Of a DNA stretch of 52,521 nt, positions 17,976 to 27,905 are shown piece by piece (position 1 is the stretch's first letter; every line of letters starts with the position of its first letter). The DNA comes from an uncultured Chitinophagales bacterium. GTDB taxonomy: Bacteria; Bacteroidota; Bacteroidia; Chitinophagales; JAHDHT01. The position numbers and the translations under genes were made by a program. The notes below the pieces were generated by a model. That model ran no database searches. It worked only from the letters and a program-made list of their open reading frames with translations, and had not been told where the DNA came from. The stretch spans positions 1 through 52,521 of the forward strand of contig CALHDG010000102.1 in assembly GCA_938023075.1 (NCBI GenBank), written 5' to 3'.

Positions 17976-18092
17976 TAAAAGTTCAACTAAGCTATTGCTA
18001 TAAGTTTATATTTTATCTTATCAAAAATGGCGTACTCATTTTTTTTTGATGCTCTTAAAACTTCTACCTATTTTGAGCCTTCAATAAAGCCA

Positions 18093-18866
18093 ATGAAAAA
18101 AATACAACTAATTTCATACAACGTAAACGGTATAAGAGCTGCCTTAAAAAAAGGTTTCGATCAATGGGTAAAAGAAACCAATTTCGACATCTATTGTTTA
18201 CAAGAAACCAAGGCGCACAAAGAACAAGTAGACAACACTTGGCTTGAAGCATTGGGCTATCATCATTATTGGTTTAGTGCCCAAAAAAAAGGCTATAGCA
18301 GTGTAGCTATATTTACCAAAACCAAACCGGAAGAAGTGATTTATGGGATGGGCAAAAAGTTGTTTGACAGCGAGGGTAGATCAATTTTAATGGTTTTTAA
18401 AAAATTTGCCTTGGTCAACGTTTATTTTCCGTCGGGCAGCTCGGGTGAAGAAAGACAAGCCATAAAAATGAAGTTTTTAAAAGCCTTTTTACCTTATGCT
18501 AAAAAGTTGAAAGAACAATATAAGAATTTAATTATTTGTGGCGATCATAACATCGCTCATCACGAAATAGATATTCATAATCCAAAATCCAATAAAAAAT
18601 CGTCGGGCTTTTTGCCAGAAGAACGGGCATGGATGACTAAATATTTAGAAGCCGGTTTTACAGATGTTTTCAGGCATTTTAATGAAGACCCACATCACTA
18701 TAGTTGGTGGAGTTTTAGAGCAAACGCACGAGCCAATAACAAAGGTTGGAGAATCGATTACTTCATAACGAGTTCAGCAATGCAAAAGCATCTAAGCCAA
18801 GCAAGTATTTTACCTGAGATAAAGCATTCTGACCATTGTCCACTATACTTAGAAATAAAAATGTAA
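18093..18866 (+). CDS. xth: Exodeoxyribonuclease III
   Basis: A 257-residue EEP-fold AP endonuclease/3'-5' exonuclease for base-excision repair. Motifs are SYNVNGIRAALKKGF, CLQETKAHKEQ (metal-binding Glu), the PEERAWM block, YSWWSFRANARANNKGWRID and the terminal SDHCPLYLE with the catalytic His. The DNA-binding motif reads GDHNIAHHEIDI (usual GDxN). The start at 18093 is preferred over an upstream codon because it matches the family N-terminus. Confidence 0.95.
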   Translation: MKKIQLISYNVNGIRAALKKGFDQWVKETNFDIYCLQETKAHKEQVDNTWLEALGYHHYWFSAQKKGYSSVAIFTKTKPEEVIYGMGKKLFDSEGRSILMVFKKFALVNVYFPSGSSGEERQAIKMKFLKAFLPYAKKLKEQYKNLIICGDHNIAHHEIDIHNPKSNKKSSGFLPEERAWMTKYLEAGFTDVFRHFNEDPHHYSWWSFRANARANNKGWRIDYFITSSAMQKHLSQASILPEIKHSDHCPLYLEIKM

Positions 18867-18887
18867 TGATCTAATAAAATGAATTAA

Positions 18888-19091
18888 TCATTTTTGATAA
18901 GGATGGTGCTTACCTAGCCGGGCACCTATAATGTTTTTAGACACAAATTTTCTAATAAACGTTCGTTCTTTTTTATGGTTATTAATGTCAATTTGTTCAT
19001 CAACAATCGCAGTTACTCTTACGTTGTTGTAGTATTCTCTACCCCAACTGTTTGGGCAATAACTATCTGGTCTTTTGCTGTTTCGTTCCAT
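18888..19091 (-). CDS. Small uncharacterised protein, 67 aa
   Basis: From the ATG at 19091 the product begins MERNSKRPDSYCPNSWGREYY and ends in a basic KFVSKNIIGARLGKHHPYQK tail. Short proteins with a MERN...CPNxWG opening recur in Bacteroidota in my memory, but no function is known to me. A single Cys remains where relatives seem to have a CPNCWG pair. It converges on the exonuclease gene with a 21-bp gap. Confidence 0.55.
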   Translation of the reverse strand: MERNSKRPDSYCPNSWGREYYNNVRVTAIVDEQIDINNHKKERTFIRKFVSKNIIGARLGKHHPYQK

Positions 19092-19274
19092 CTTAAAAAA
19101 TTTGAAGTTTAACAAAACGCTTTGGAATGACATTTAAATATAGTCGAAAAAAATCATTTATCCAAATTTTTTATAAATCTATAAATTTAAAAAGTGAAAA
19201 AATAAAATTGAAAAGTGGTAAAGTTGGTAAGTAGTACGCTTAAAAAATTGCTATTACTGAATTGAGGTATTCAA

Positions 19275-22175
19275 TTATCTTAACAGCGTAATGTTTCCTT
19301 TTTCATAAAAAGGTTCATCAAAATAGGTGATACCAACTGCATAAAACATATATACCCCAGCATCTTGTGGAACGCCATTATAGGTGCCATCCCAAGAACT
19401 TTCAACGTTATTGGTTTCATATACTTTTTCGCCCCAACGGTTGTAAATTCTAAACACGTCCAAATCTTTCACTCCTCTAGTAGCAATTCCAATACCATCA
19501 TTTATACCATCGTTATTTGGGGTAAAAGCTGTGGGTATCCATAGGTTAAACTTTTGATCAACGGTTACCATTAATGAATCTGAAGCCGTACATCCGTTAT
19601 CAGCAATGGCAATTAATTGATAGGTCATATCACGTAAAGGCTGTGCAGCAGGTGTTAAGTTATTGGTGCTGCCGATTAAGTCAATTTGTGGTGTCCAAAA
19701 ATATTCGGTAACCCCAAAAGTATCAATTTCTCCATTAAATTGAATAATATCACCAATATCAATATCAAAGTTCCAACCGGCATCTACCCAAGGTAATTCT
19801 TTTACCTCCACATCAATTTCAGCAATAGTGGTATAACAATGATTAGAGATTTCAACTGTAAAAATTTCGTCGTCAGATAAAATGATAACCGGTTTAGAAG
19901 CATCCGTATCAAACCCTAAGTTAGGCGACCAATTATAAAAATCACCGCCAGAGGCGTTTAGCTGAAACGGTGTGTTTTTGCAAACTAAAGTATCGCTACT
20001 TACAATGGCTTCTATCGGTTCTTCAACTTCAATTATTAAAGAATCGATTATCTCGCAACCATAAGTTGTATCAATTACTTTTAAAATATAAGTAGCCGTT
20101 TCAAAAGGAACAACGGTTGGATTGACTATAACCAATGAAGATAAATAATCGTTCGGTTGCCATCTATATTGTAACGTATTGGTATTTCCATAAGCAGCTT
20201 CAGCTATAATATTTAAGTTGATGTTATCGGCTTCACAAGCCATCAAGTCTTCACCCATCTCTAACGTAGGAGATGGTCTTACATGAACATCAACTTTATC
20301 TTGTGCTACACAGCCATTAGGATCTTGTACATATAGGGTATAAGTAGTGGTTTCTTCAGGAAAAACTGTTGGATTTTCAATATCTAAACGGCTTATTTTT
20401 GTAGTATCCGTAGATAGCCAACTATAGCTAACCGGAATATTAACCGCACTGCTTAGCTTTACCGAATCACCCATACAAATATTGTGGTCTTCGCCAACAT
20501 TCAATTCAATCTCTTCATATATAGTAATCGATTCAGTTTTAACGGCTTTACAACCATTATTTGCGGTTACTTCCAAATAAACATTATAGTCTCCTGGTTC
20601 CGGAAATTCATGTTCTATATTTTTATCGGTATATATTTTAGAAATGGTACTATCGGCATTGTACAAAACCCAGTTCCAATTTTCTATGCCGCCTATATCA
20701 ATATCAGATGAATCGGAAAACTCAACAGGCTGTGCATCTAAACATAAAGCCGTATTGCCATAGTTCGATTCTGGCGTGGCTTTCAAATCAATACTTTCAT
20801 TATGAACTGCTACACAACCCAATTCGGTTTTAATACTTAAGGTAACATTATACCTACCCGGTTTATCATATTTTTTTGTGGGATTGGTTTCATTAGATAT
20901 GGATAGCGAATCATCTCCAAAATCCCATATCCATTCGGTTACTATTCCATAATCTGAAGTACTAATATCGGTAAACTGAACGGGCGTGGTAAAACAATTG
21001 GCATCGTACCTAAATTGTGGTATTAGAGTTGGATACAAACTCAACTCAACAATAGCAGTGTCACTGCATTCAAAATCAGGATCGGCTACCAGCATAATAG
21101 TATAAACACCCGTATCTGGATATTCGTGAATAGGATCTTTTAAAGTAGAGGTATTGTATGGAGAAGCCGGGTCGCCAAAATCCCAATAATAAGAGTCGGC
21201 TCCGACACTTTCATTCTCAAATTGTACATCAAAGCCTTCACAATCTTTGATGATAAAAATACCTTCCTGTGTTATATCGTCTGATTTTACATTGGCTTTT
21301 ACAATGCCACAATCAGAAATATTAAATTGAAAATCTCTTACTGAGGTGCTAAGCAATTGATTATTTCTAAATTCTTTTACACAAATGCCTACCACAAATT
21401 GCCCAACCATATCAGGAAAACCGGTTAGCTTGCCAGACACAGGATCTATATTTAGGGGAAACATATTTCCTCCTATCTGATCATCTTCACCGAAACCCTC
21501 CTCCCATGTAATAGGCTGATAGGGTGGCTTTGAAGCAACAATTGGTTGTGGGTCTTGCGGGTTGGCTCCTCTGTAAGGCGTACACAATTCATAAACTAAC
21601 GAATCTCCGTCTAAATCAGTGGCAGAATTATCAAACTCTAAAGGAAAACCCGCACAAATTACAATAGGTGGAAAATTATCGAAAACCGGAGAATTATTGC
21701 AAATGGCTACACCGCTAGGTGGTATAACTACTTCATAAGTTGAACCGGTATCGCCTGGTTGAGTAATGTTGTTAATGGTATTATTACGGCAACAACGCTG
21801 ATACACTAATCGATAACCAGAATCAGAAGGAGGTAAGGTTATGTTTTTTCTATACCCTAAGGCTTTTTCGACACATACATCTGGCACAGTCTCTAAACAT
21901 AATCCTTCAATATTCGGACTTATTCTCTTTCTGCCGGTTAAATTCAATTCTTCACTTCTTAAAAAGTTATTATTTCCACCAAAAATGGTGATTGTTGCCG
22001 GGTCATCAAAATCGGCACACATCGTACAATTACAATCTCTGTAAATGGATAATTCTATCAAATAGTTGTTACCGCTCTCGCACTTATAAGATAACTCACC
22101 CCCTATTAGATGGTTGGCTTTAACATAGCCATTAGCAATAATCAGTATTGCAATTAAAGAATATAGTTTTTTCAA
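19275..22175 (-). CDS. Large PKD-domain protein with gliding-motility/T9SS type B sorting domain
   Basis: A 966-residue exported protein. Residues 1-20 are a signal peptide (cleavage near VKA/NHL); the mature start NHLIGGELSYKC is common in such proteins. Several PKD-like beta-sandwich domains occur in residues 300-560 (YYWDFGDPAS, WIWDFGDDS), then further Ig-like repeats with DGCxASDS-like ends. The final 85 residues contain IPTAFTPNNDGINDGIGI, YNRWGEKVYE and GVYMFYAVGITYFD, the type B sorting domain. Many cysteines suggest disulfides. Probably a surface adhesin or matrix protein. Confidence 0.92.
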   Translation of the reverse strand: MKKLYSLIAILIIANGYVKANHLIGGELSYKCESGNNYLIELSIYRDCNCTMCADFDDPATITIFGGNNNFLRSEELNLTGRKRISPNIEGLCLETVPDVCVEKALGYRKNITLPPSDSGYRLVYQRCCRNNTINNITQPGDTGSTYEVVIPPSGVAICNNSPVFDNFPPIVICAGFPLEFDNSATDLDGDSLVYELCTPYRGANPQDPQPIVASKPPYQPITWEEGFGEDDQIGGNMFPLNIDPVSGKLTGFPDMVGQFVVGICVKEFRNNQLLSTSVRDFQFNISDCGIVKANVKSDDITQEGIFIIKDCEGFDVQFENESVGADSYYWDFGDPASPYNTSTLKDPIHEYPDTGVYTIMLVADPDFECSDTAIVELSLYPTLIPQFRYDANCFTTPVQFTDISTSDYGIVTEWIWDFGDDSLSISNETNPTKKYDKPGRYNVTLSIKTELGCVAVHNESIDLKATPESNYGNTALCLDAQPVEFSDSSDIDIGGIENWNWVLYNADSTISKIYTDKNIEHEFPEPGDYNVYLEVTANNGCKAVKTESITIYEEIELNVGEDHNICMGDSVKLSSAVNIPVSYSWLSTDTTKISRLDIENPTVFPEETTTYTLYVQDPNGCVAQDKVDVHVRPSPTLEMGEDLMACEADNINLNIIAEAAYGNTNTLQYRWQPNDYLSSLVIVNPTVVPFETATYILKVIDTTYGCEIIDSLIIEVEEPIEAIVSSDTLVCKNTPFQLNASGGDFYNWSPNLGFDTDASKPVIILSDDEIFTVEISNHCYTTIAEIDVEVKELPWVDAGWNFDIDIGDIIQFNGEIDTFGVTEYFWTPQIDLIGSTNNLTPAAQPLRDMTYQLIAIADNGCTASDSLMVTVDQKFNLWIPTAFTPNNDGINDGIGIATRGVKDLDVFRIYNRWGEKVYETNNVESSWDGTYNGVPQDAGVYMFYAVGITYFDEPFYEKGNITLLR

Positions 22176-22212
22176 ATTAAATTTGCTTGTGGTCTATTGG
22201 CATTAAATTTAG

Positions 22213-22232
22213 TTAAGTTTGTGCAAACTTAA
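22213..22232. promoter_or_regulatory. Palindrome overlapping candidate -7 boxes
   Basis: TTAAGTTTGTGCAAACTTAA has 9-bp perfect arms. Each strand contains TAAGTTTG, a match to TAnnTTTG, so this could be a -7 box for the PKD gene starting 38 bp downstream on the minus strand, or an operator covering it. Confidence 0.45.
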
Positions 22233-22366
22233 TAATGCTTAAGTAAAAACCAACGGATTAGACTTAAATTTAATAGTATATTATTCATTGAATCGAATTG
22301 TAAATAGATGATTAGCAATTATTAACTCAATTTTAGCAATTAAAAAAGTAAAATGTTAAAATAGCA

Positions 22367-22573
22367 TTAGCGAACTTCTAAACTTGCAAAATCAGCTTTT
22401 TCTTCAGAAAATTTATTATTTTCTGCTTGTTTTTCCCCAATAAGTTCATTTGGCATCATATTAGAGGCATCTGTTATAATTTCGTCGTTGGTAAATGTAT
22501 CAGAAAATACCAAGCGAAGTACAATATGAATACCTATAATTAATGGAAAAATACCTTTTTTAAGTCTTTTCAT
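22367..22573 (-). CDS. Small membrane-anchored protein, 68 aa
   Basis: From the ATG at 22573 the product is MKRLKKGIFPLIIGIHIVLRL..., one signal-anchor-like hydrophobic segment after a basic start, followed by an acidic, Asn-rich tail. No family recognised. The start is chosen because it gives a positive-inside N-terminus; an upstream ATG would add 13 residues. It may be a real small membrane protein or a chance ORF. Confidence 0.4.
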   Translation of the reverse strand: MKRLKKGIFPLIIGIHIVLRLVFSDTFTNDEIITDASNMMPNELIGEKQAENNKFSEEKADFASLEVR

Positions 22574-22905
22574 TTTTTGTAGTTGTTTTGTTGGGCTAAA
22601 AGTAGAGCGCAAAAATTTACAATAAAATTACTTTTTGTACAGCTAATCATTGAAAATTTGACTAAATAAGTCTATTTTTACGGTCTTTTTTTTTACAATT
22701 TGATGTTTATCAATGTTTTATGGGTTACACAAGTATCCTATTATCATAAAAAAACTCAATATTATACTATGCATAATTTTTTTTTAACTTATATAATTTT
22801 TCAGTTTTCAAATGAAATAGCCATATTAAAAAATGGTTATGCTACCTTTGAAAACAAATTACTAATGCCAAATTATACAATTTTTAATTCGAAGTTTAGT
22901 AACTG
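22574..22905. other. Divergent gap between small membrane gene and S9A peptidase gene
   Basis: Very AT-rich. A 68-codon open frame ending at the peptidase start was judged non-coding. TACCTTTG at 22843-22850 is the only notable signal. Confidence 0.4.
22843..22850 (+). promoter_or_regulatory. Candidate -7 promoter box for S9A peptidase
   Basis: TACCTTTG fits TAnnTTTG and lies 56 bp before the start codon. A clear TTG at the right distance upstream was not found, so support is partial. Confidence 0.45.
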
Positions 22906-24963
22906 ATGAAAAATGGAGTAAAATTTAAATATCCTATTACCAAAAAATCAGAGAAATCAGATGATTATTTTGGTGTCAAGATAAAAGACCCTTACCGGTG
23001 GTTAGAAGATTCGTCTTCTTCCGAAACAAAAAATTGGGTGAAATTACAAAACCAACTCACAGAAAATTTCATTTCAAGTATCCATTACCGGTCAAATATT
23101 AAAAAACGTTTAACTGAGTTATGGAATTATAAGAAAGTAACAATACCGATTAAAATGGCAGGTAATGTTTTCGAACTGAGAAATAATGGTTTAGAAGAAC
23201 AAGATTCTTGCTACATTAAACGTAAAGGAGAAAGCACCTATCAACTGTTAATTGATGCTAAAAAACTTTCTGATGATGGTACAGCTTCTATTGCTCGCTT
23301 GTTTCCTTCGGATGATGGTAAGTATTTGGCTTATTCTGTATCAAAATGTGGCTCGGATTGGTTAGAATTTTTTGTAATTGATTTAAAAACCGGTCAACAC
23401 CTGCCTGACCATATTAGTTGGATAAAATTTTCGCCAATTTCGTGGTACCGCGATGGCTTTTTTTACAGTAGTTTTTCAAATCAACAACCCGATACACCTA
23501 ATCAAAAAACATATAGTAAGGTTTATTATCATAAAATTGGGAGCTCTTCAAATGAAGATGTATTAATTTATGAAGATAAAGACGGCTCAGCAATTGGTTC
23601 GGCAGTAGGGGTATCTTCTGATGATCAATTTTTATTTTTATTCAATTTTCAGGGTACGCATGGGTACAATGTTTCTTACCGTAAAGTAAGTACCAAAAAA
23701 GAACCATTTATTTCCATATTTACTAAAAAAGGCTACGATTTTCAGATACTAAGCAACAATAATGAAAGCATAACAGTACACACTAACTTTAAAGCGCCTA
23801 ATTATAAACTAGTTAAAATTTATTTTGACAAGTTAGATCCGGAATTTTGGGAAGAATTAGTGCCTGAAAAAGAATACTGCATTTATTGGGCATATTCTGC
23901 CGGTGGTAAATATATAATTCAATACCTAAAACATTTAGAATCTGTTTTAGAAGTGTATGATGAAAATGGAAAATTCATAAACACCATCCCCATTCCTGAA
24001 AAAGGATCAATTAAAGATATGATTTTATCTAATTGGAATGATTCTGATGTATTTTTAAAATTTGAATCCTACATTTATTCTCCAACCATATACAAATATA
24101 ATATTGAGTCGGAAGAACTTACTGTACATGACAATACTAAAATTGACATTAAACGAGATAACTATGTAAGCAACCGTGTTTTTTATACTAGTAATGACGG
24201 CACTCAAATACCCATGTTTATCACCCATAAAAAAGGAATTAGTTTAGATGGAAACACCCCTACACTTTTATACGGATACGGTGGTTTTAAAAACCCTAAT
24301 TTGCCTTCATTTGATGTATCAAAACAATTTTTTTTAGAACAGGGCGGTATTTACGCCGTAGCCAATATACGAGGTGGTGGTGAATATGGTAAAGATTGGC
24401 ATCAGGCAGGTATGTTGGAAAAAAAGCAAAACGTTTTTGATGACTTTATTGCCGCTGCGGAATATTTAATAGAAAAAAATTATACCAATGCTGATAAATT
24501 GGCAGTTTCTGGCAGAAGTAACGGTGGCTTGTTAGTTGGTGCTGTTTTAAACCAACGACCAGATTTGTTTAAAGTAGCACTACCCATGGTTGGTGTTATG
24601 GATATGTTACGCTACCATAAATTTACCATTGGCAGAGCATGGACAGTAGAATATGGAAGCAGCGAAGTTGAAGAACAATTTAAATATCTGATTAAATATT
24701 CCCCCTTACATAATATTGAAGCTAAAAAATATCCGGCTACTTTAGTTTTAACAGCCGACCACGATGATAGAGTAGTGCCGGCGCATTCTTATAAATATAT
24801 TTCTACTTTACAAGAATATCAAATAGGTGAAGCTCCTGTAATTATTAGAATAGATAGCAATGCCGGGCATGGTAGTGGAAAATCTACCAATCAATTAATT
24901 AACGAATGGACGGATATATGGAGTTTTGCAATGTATAATTTAAAAATGGAATTTACAACATAA
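22906..24963 (+). CDS. Prolyl oligopeptidase (family S9A)
   Basis: A 685-residue cytosolic-looking protein: YPITKKSEKSDDYFGVKIKD at the start, a seven-bladed propeller (about 70-400) and a C-terminal alpha/beta-hydrolase domain. Catalytic Ser is residue 538 in SGRSNGGLL, Asp lies in TADHDDRVVPAHS and His in SNAGHGSG; PTLLYGYGGF supplies the oxyanion region. It cleaves after proline in short peptides. No signal peptide is visible, while many Bacteroidota homologues are exported. It converges on the phosphatase gene with an 8-bp gap. Confidence 0.94.
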   Translation: MKNGVKFKYPITKKSEKSDDYFGVKIKDPYRWLEDSSSSETKNWVKLQNQLTENFISSIHYRSNIKKRLTELWNYKKVTIPIKMAGNVFELRNNGLEEQDSCYIKRKGESTYQLLIDAKKLSDDGTASIARLFPSDDGKYLAYSVSKCGSDWLEFFVIDLKTGQHLPDHISWIKFSPISWYRDGFFYSSFSNQQPDTPNQKTYSKVYYHKIGSSSNEDVLIYEDKDGSAIGSAVGVSSDDQFLFLFNFQGTHGYNVSYRKVSTKKEPFISIFTKKGYDFQILSNNNESITVHTNFKAPNYKLVKIYFDKLDPEFWEELVPEKEYCIYWAYSAGGKYIIQYLKHLESVLEVYDENGKFINTIPIPEKGSIKDMILSNWNDSDVFLKFESYIYSPTIYKYNIESEELTVHDNTKIDIKRDNYVSNRVFYTSNDGTQIPMFITHKKGISLDGNTPTLLYGYGGFKNPNLPSFDVSKQFFLEQGGIYAVANIRGGGEYGKDWHQAGMLEKKQNVFDDFIAAAEYLIEKNYTNADKLAVSGRSNGGLLVGAVLNQRPDLFKVALPMVGVMDMLRYHKFTIGRAWTVEYGSSEVEEQFKYLIKYSPLHNIEAKKYPATLVLTADHDDRVVPAHSYKYISTLQEYQIGEAPVIIRIDSNAGHGSGKSTNQLINEWTDIWSFAMYNLKMEFTT

Positions 24964-24971
24964 GCAGCTTT

Positions 24972-25667
24972 TCATATTGAAAGTGTGTTTACCCTATCTG
25001 ATTGCCAATACTCCTGCGTATCCACATTCATAATAGTCAACTTTCCATTTCTACCGGCACCCTGGTCCAAATTCCAAACATTACCTCTGCAAACCGGTTT
25101 TAAATCAGGATGTTTTCTAGAAGTTTGAATATGCCCTATAAAAACTGGTTGGTTTTTAGTTTCAGCACCATTTTCTAAACGATATGATACCGACCGTAAT
25201 TCTTCCTTCTGCAAGGCGTGCCACATTTTTTTTGAAAACACAAGGTCATCTACATTGTTTTCTTTTAAACTTTTATGTACGTTAAAACCGGCGTGTACAA
25301 ACAAACGGTCTAGCTCATCTACATAAAAAACTTTTCCACGATATAAAAAATCTGCATGCTTATTTATCAAATTTCTACATTTTAAATAAGCTTCAATTGA
25401 TTGGTTTCCTCCCTTATTTAACCATCCTTCGGCTATATAATTATGCTGTAACCAATCTCGCAACCATAAATCGTGGTTACCTAGCACATGTATTAAATTT
25501 TTAACATGTTTTAATCGCTCAATGCATTGAGGTACATAATCACCTCTATCGGCAATATCGCCCAAACAAATCAATCGGTCTTCTTCGTTTTTAAAACCTG
25601 ATCTTTCTAAACATTGTTCTAAAGCTATATATTTACCGTGAATATCTCCTATGGCAAAACGTCTCAT
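24972..25667 (-). CDS. Serine/threonine protein phosphatase-like metallophosphoesterase
   Basis: A 231-residue PPP-family phosphatase. Metal-binding motifs are in order: GDIHGKY (residues 7-13), LGDIADRGDY, LGNHDLWLRDW and later VHAGFN and FIGHIQT. Bacterial members dephosphorylate proteins or dinucleoside polyphosphates; the sequence does not separate these. The final part, VWNLDQGAGRNGKLTIMNVD, is typical of the small bacterial branch. Single gene, convergent with the peptidase. Confidence 0.9.
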   Translation of the reverse strand: MRRFAIGDIHGKYIALEQCLERSGFKNEEDRLICLGDIADRGDYVPQCIERLKHVKNLIHVLGNHDLWLRDWLQHNYIAEGWLNKGGNQSIEAYLKCRNLINKHADFLYRGKVFYVDELDRLFVHAGFNVHKSLKENNVDDLVFSKKMWHALQKEELRSVSYRLENGAETKNQPVFIGHIQTSRKHPDLKPVCRGNVWNLDQGAGRNGKLTIMNVDTQEYWQSDRVNTLSI

Positions 25668-25825
25668 TACTTTTGTAGAAATTTTAACAAGCGAAGGGGA
25701 GTGTATATTTTACTAAACAAATACTTTGCCATATTCGTATTTTTTTGTAAACAGTAAATGCTTCATTAAAAAGTTATCTAATTTTTTCGTCATTTTGTAA
25801 TTTAATTGCGCATCTTTACCTTTAA

Positions 25826-27316
25826 ATGAACTACAATAAAATTGAAACGCTGGCACAATTAAAAGCAAGTGGCTGGCAATCAAAAAGTATTAAAACAGAA
25901 TTACGAGACAATTTAATTGACCGATTAACCAATAAACAAACGGTATTTGAAGGCATAGTTGGTTTCAATAATACGGTTTTACCTGATATTGAGCGAGCTA
26001 TATTAAGCCAACACAATATTTTACTGCTTGGTTTAAGAGGGCAAGCCAAAACCCGTATTGCACGAATGATGGTACATTTGTTAGATGAGTATATCCCCAT
26101 AGTGGCAGGCTCTGAATTAAATGATGATCCTTTTCAACCGATTTCGCGTTTTGCCAAAGATCAACTTGCTGAAAAAGCGGAGGATACCCCAATTAGTTGG
26201 GTGCATCGAAATGAAAGATATGTAGAAAAACTGGCAACACCCGATGTTTCGGTAGCCGACTTAATTGGAGATGTAGATCCCATAAAAGCAGCTAATATGA
26301 GGTTGTCGTACGCAGATGAACGGGTTATTCATTTTGGCTTGGTGCCACGTTCGCATCGTTCCATATTTGTAATTAATGAATTGCCCGATTTACAACCGCG
26401 TATTCAGGTGGCGTTATTTAATATTTTACAAGAGGGCGATATACAAATAAGAGGATTTAATTTACGCTTACCCTTAGATATTCAATTTGTGTTTACAGCA
26501 AACCCAGAAGATTATACCAATAGAGGCAGCATTGTTACCCCGTTGAAAGATAGAATAGAAAGTCAGATATTGACACACTATCCATCTACTATTGAGTTGA
26601 GTAAACAAATTAGTTTACAAGAAGCCCGGCTTAACGAAAGCCAAAAAACCAAAATTAATGTACCAGAACTGATTGAAGATTTAACAGAAGAGATTGCTTT
26701 TGTAGCACGCGAAAGCGAATATGTAGATGAAAAAAGTGGCGTATCGGCAAGACTAACAATTACTGCTCGTGAAAATTTATTTTCTACTGCAGAAAGAAGA
26801 AGTTTAATCAATCAAGAGAAAAAAACAACTGCCCGAATTTCTGATTTAAGTGGGGTAGTGCCTTCAATTACCGGTAAAATTGAATTGGTATATGAAGGAG
26901 AGCAAGAAGGACCTTTTCTGGTAGCTATTCAACTAATTGGTAAAGCGGTGCGAAAGCAATTTACCAACTATTTTCCCGATCCGGAATCTTTTAAAAAAAG
27001 AAAGGAAGCCAACCCATATCAAAAAATAATTGATTGGTTTGCCCAAGATAATACATTGGATTTTTATAATGACATATCGAATAAAGAATATAAGAATACC
27101 TTATTTTTAATACCGGGTTTGGCAGAAATAGTCGATCAATATCAAGGCAAAAAAAGTGCGGAAGAAAAGTTGTTGTTGATGGAGTTTTTATTGCACGGTT
27201 TAGCCGAATATTCTTTAGTGGGCAAAAATTTAATACGAGCCGGTTATCAATTTAAAGATTTATTTGGGTCGATGTTTAATATGGATGAAGATGATGATTA
27301 TGAAGAGTACGAATAA
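25826..27316 (+). CDS. Magnesium-chelatase/MoxR-like AAA+ ATPase
   Basis: A 496-residue AAA+ protein. Walker A is LLGLRGQAKTRIAR (about residues 67-80), Walker B SIFVINELPDL (about 179), sensor 1 FVFTANPEDYTN (about 217), and PLKDRIESQ holds the arginine finger. It resembles the chelatase I subunit branch that works with a von Willebrand A (VWA) partner to remodel targets or insert metals. No VWA gene follows, only repeats. The C-terminal tail is very acidic (MDEDDDYEEYE). Function is unassigned. Confidence 0.82.
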   Translation: MNYNKIETLAQLKASGWQSKSIKTELRDNLIDRLTNKQTVFEGIVGFNNTVLPDIERAILSQHNILLLGLRGQAKTRIARMMVHLLDEYIPIVAGSELNDDPFQPISRFAKDQLAEKAEDTPISWVHRNERYVEKLATPDVSVADLIGDVDPIKAANMRLSYADERVIHFGLVPRSHRSIFVINELPDLQPRIQVALFNILQEGDIQIRGFNLRLPLDIQFVFTANPEDYTNRGSIVTPLKDRIESQILTHYPSTIELSKQISLQEARLNESQKTKINVPELIEDLTEEIAFVARESEYVDEKSGVSARLTITARENLFSTAERRSLINQEKKTTARISDLSGVVPSITGKIELVYEGEQEGPFLVAIQLIGKAVRKQFTNYFPDPESFKKRKEANPYQKIIDWFAQDNTLDFYNDISNKEYKNTLFLIPGLAEIVDQYQGKKSAEEKLLLMEFLLHGLAEYSLVGKNLIRAGYQFKDLFGSMFNMDEDDDYEEYE

Positions 27317-27423
27317 AAAACACTTTAGTGGTGTTGGCTTGGCAATCGGGGTTAGTTTTTCAGGTTCTTTCCGTATTTGGTTGCTAAACAGTGGATGACA
27401 TCATAGGGTTATTTAGCCACTAA

Positions 27424-27579
27424 GGAACGATGAGAAAATAAATTTATCAACTCTGATAAAGTCATTTTTTGATAGACAAGTTTAAAAACGTAGGCTTAGT
27501 GGGTCTAAGACGAGGCTTTTCGAAGAAGTATATCGGAAAATGGTAAAGTCAGATGGTAAATTTATTTTTTTATCGTTCC
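27424..27579. mobile_element. Family A fold-back MITE, copy 4 (156 bp)
   Basis: The cleanest copy. It starts GGAACGATGAGAAAATAAA and ends with TAAATTTATTTTTTTATCGT plus TCC, so about 23 terminal bases pair with few mismatches. TAA flanks both sides (27421-27423, 27580-27582). Apex CTTAGTGGGTCTAAG. Confidence 0.9.
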
Positions 27580-27597
27580 TAAGTGTTCTTTTATGAA

Positions 27598-27850
27598 TCG
27601 AAAAATTCAGCATTCAACAATCGGTGTTCGACATTCGATATCTTTTTTGGATGCTTATTTAATGAAAATCGATTAACAAATATGGTATATTGATTGATTG
27701 TTAATGTATAAATATGAAAGACACTTAGATAGAATTGGGGTGTTTAGCGGCTATCATAATGCTTCAGAATTTGAGCCCACGAAGTATATAGGTTTACGGA
27801 AAGCGGGTGGCGTGTTGATATAAAGCTCAAATGTTTTTACTTCAAAAAAA
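27598..27850. repeat. Family D repeat plus degenerate family H remnant
   Basis: Positions 27598-27652 carry AAATTCAGCATTCAACAATC and a run of TTCG-containing words ending TTCGATATC; a copy lies at 31134-31190. From about 27715, GAAAGACACTTAGATAGA, then TTTAGCGGCTATCATAATGC and GGAAAGCGGG, match a decayed reverse family H element (compare 31260-31365). No gene is seen in 27317-27905. Confidence 0.55.
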
Positions 27851-27905
27851 TAAATTGAAAAGTGTGTAAACCACTTTATTGTTTAGATGAGTTTGACAAG
27901 TAAGG

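Noticed and set aside
17769-17978. 69- and 76-codon frames on both strands at 17.7-18.0 kb
   Set aside because: Both are read from family C and H repeats and not from a gene.
22700-22906. 68-codon ORF overlapping the S9A peptidase start
   Set aside because: Composition is random-looking and very AT-rich, with no start context or motif; it probably reflects low stop density in one frame of the promoter region.
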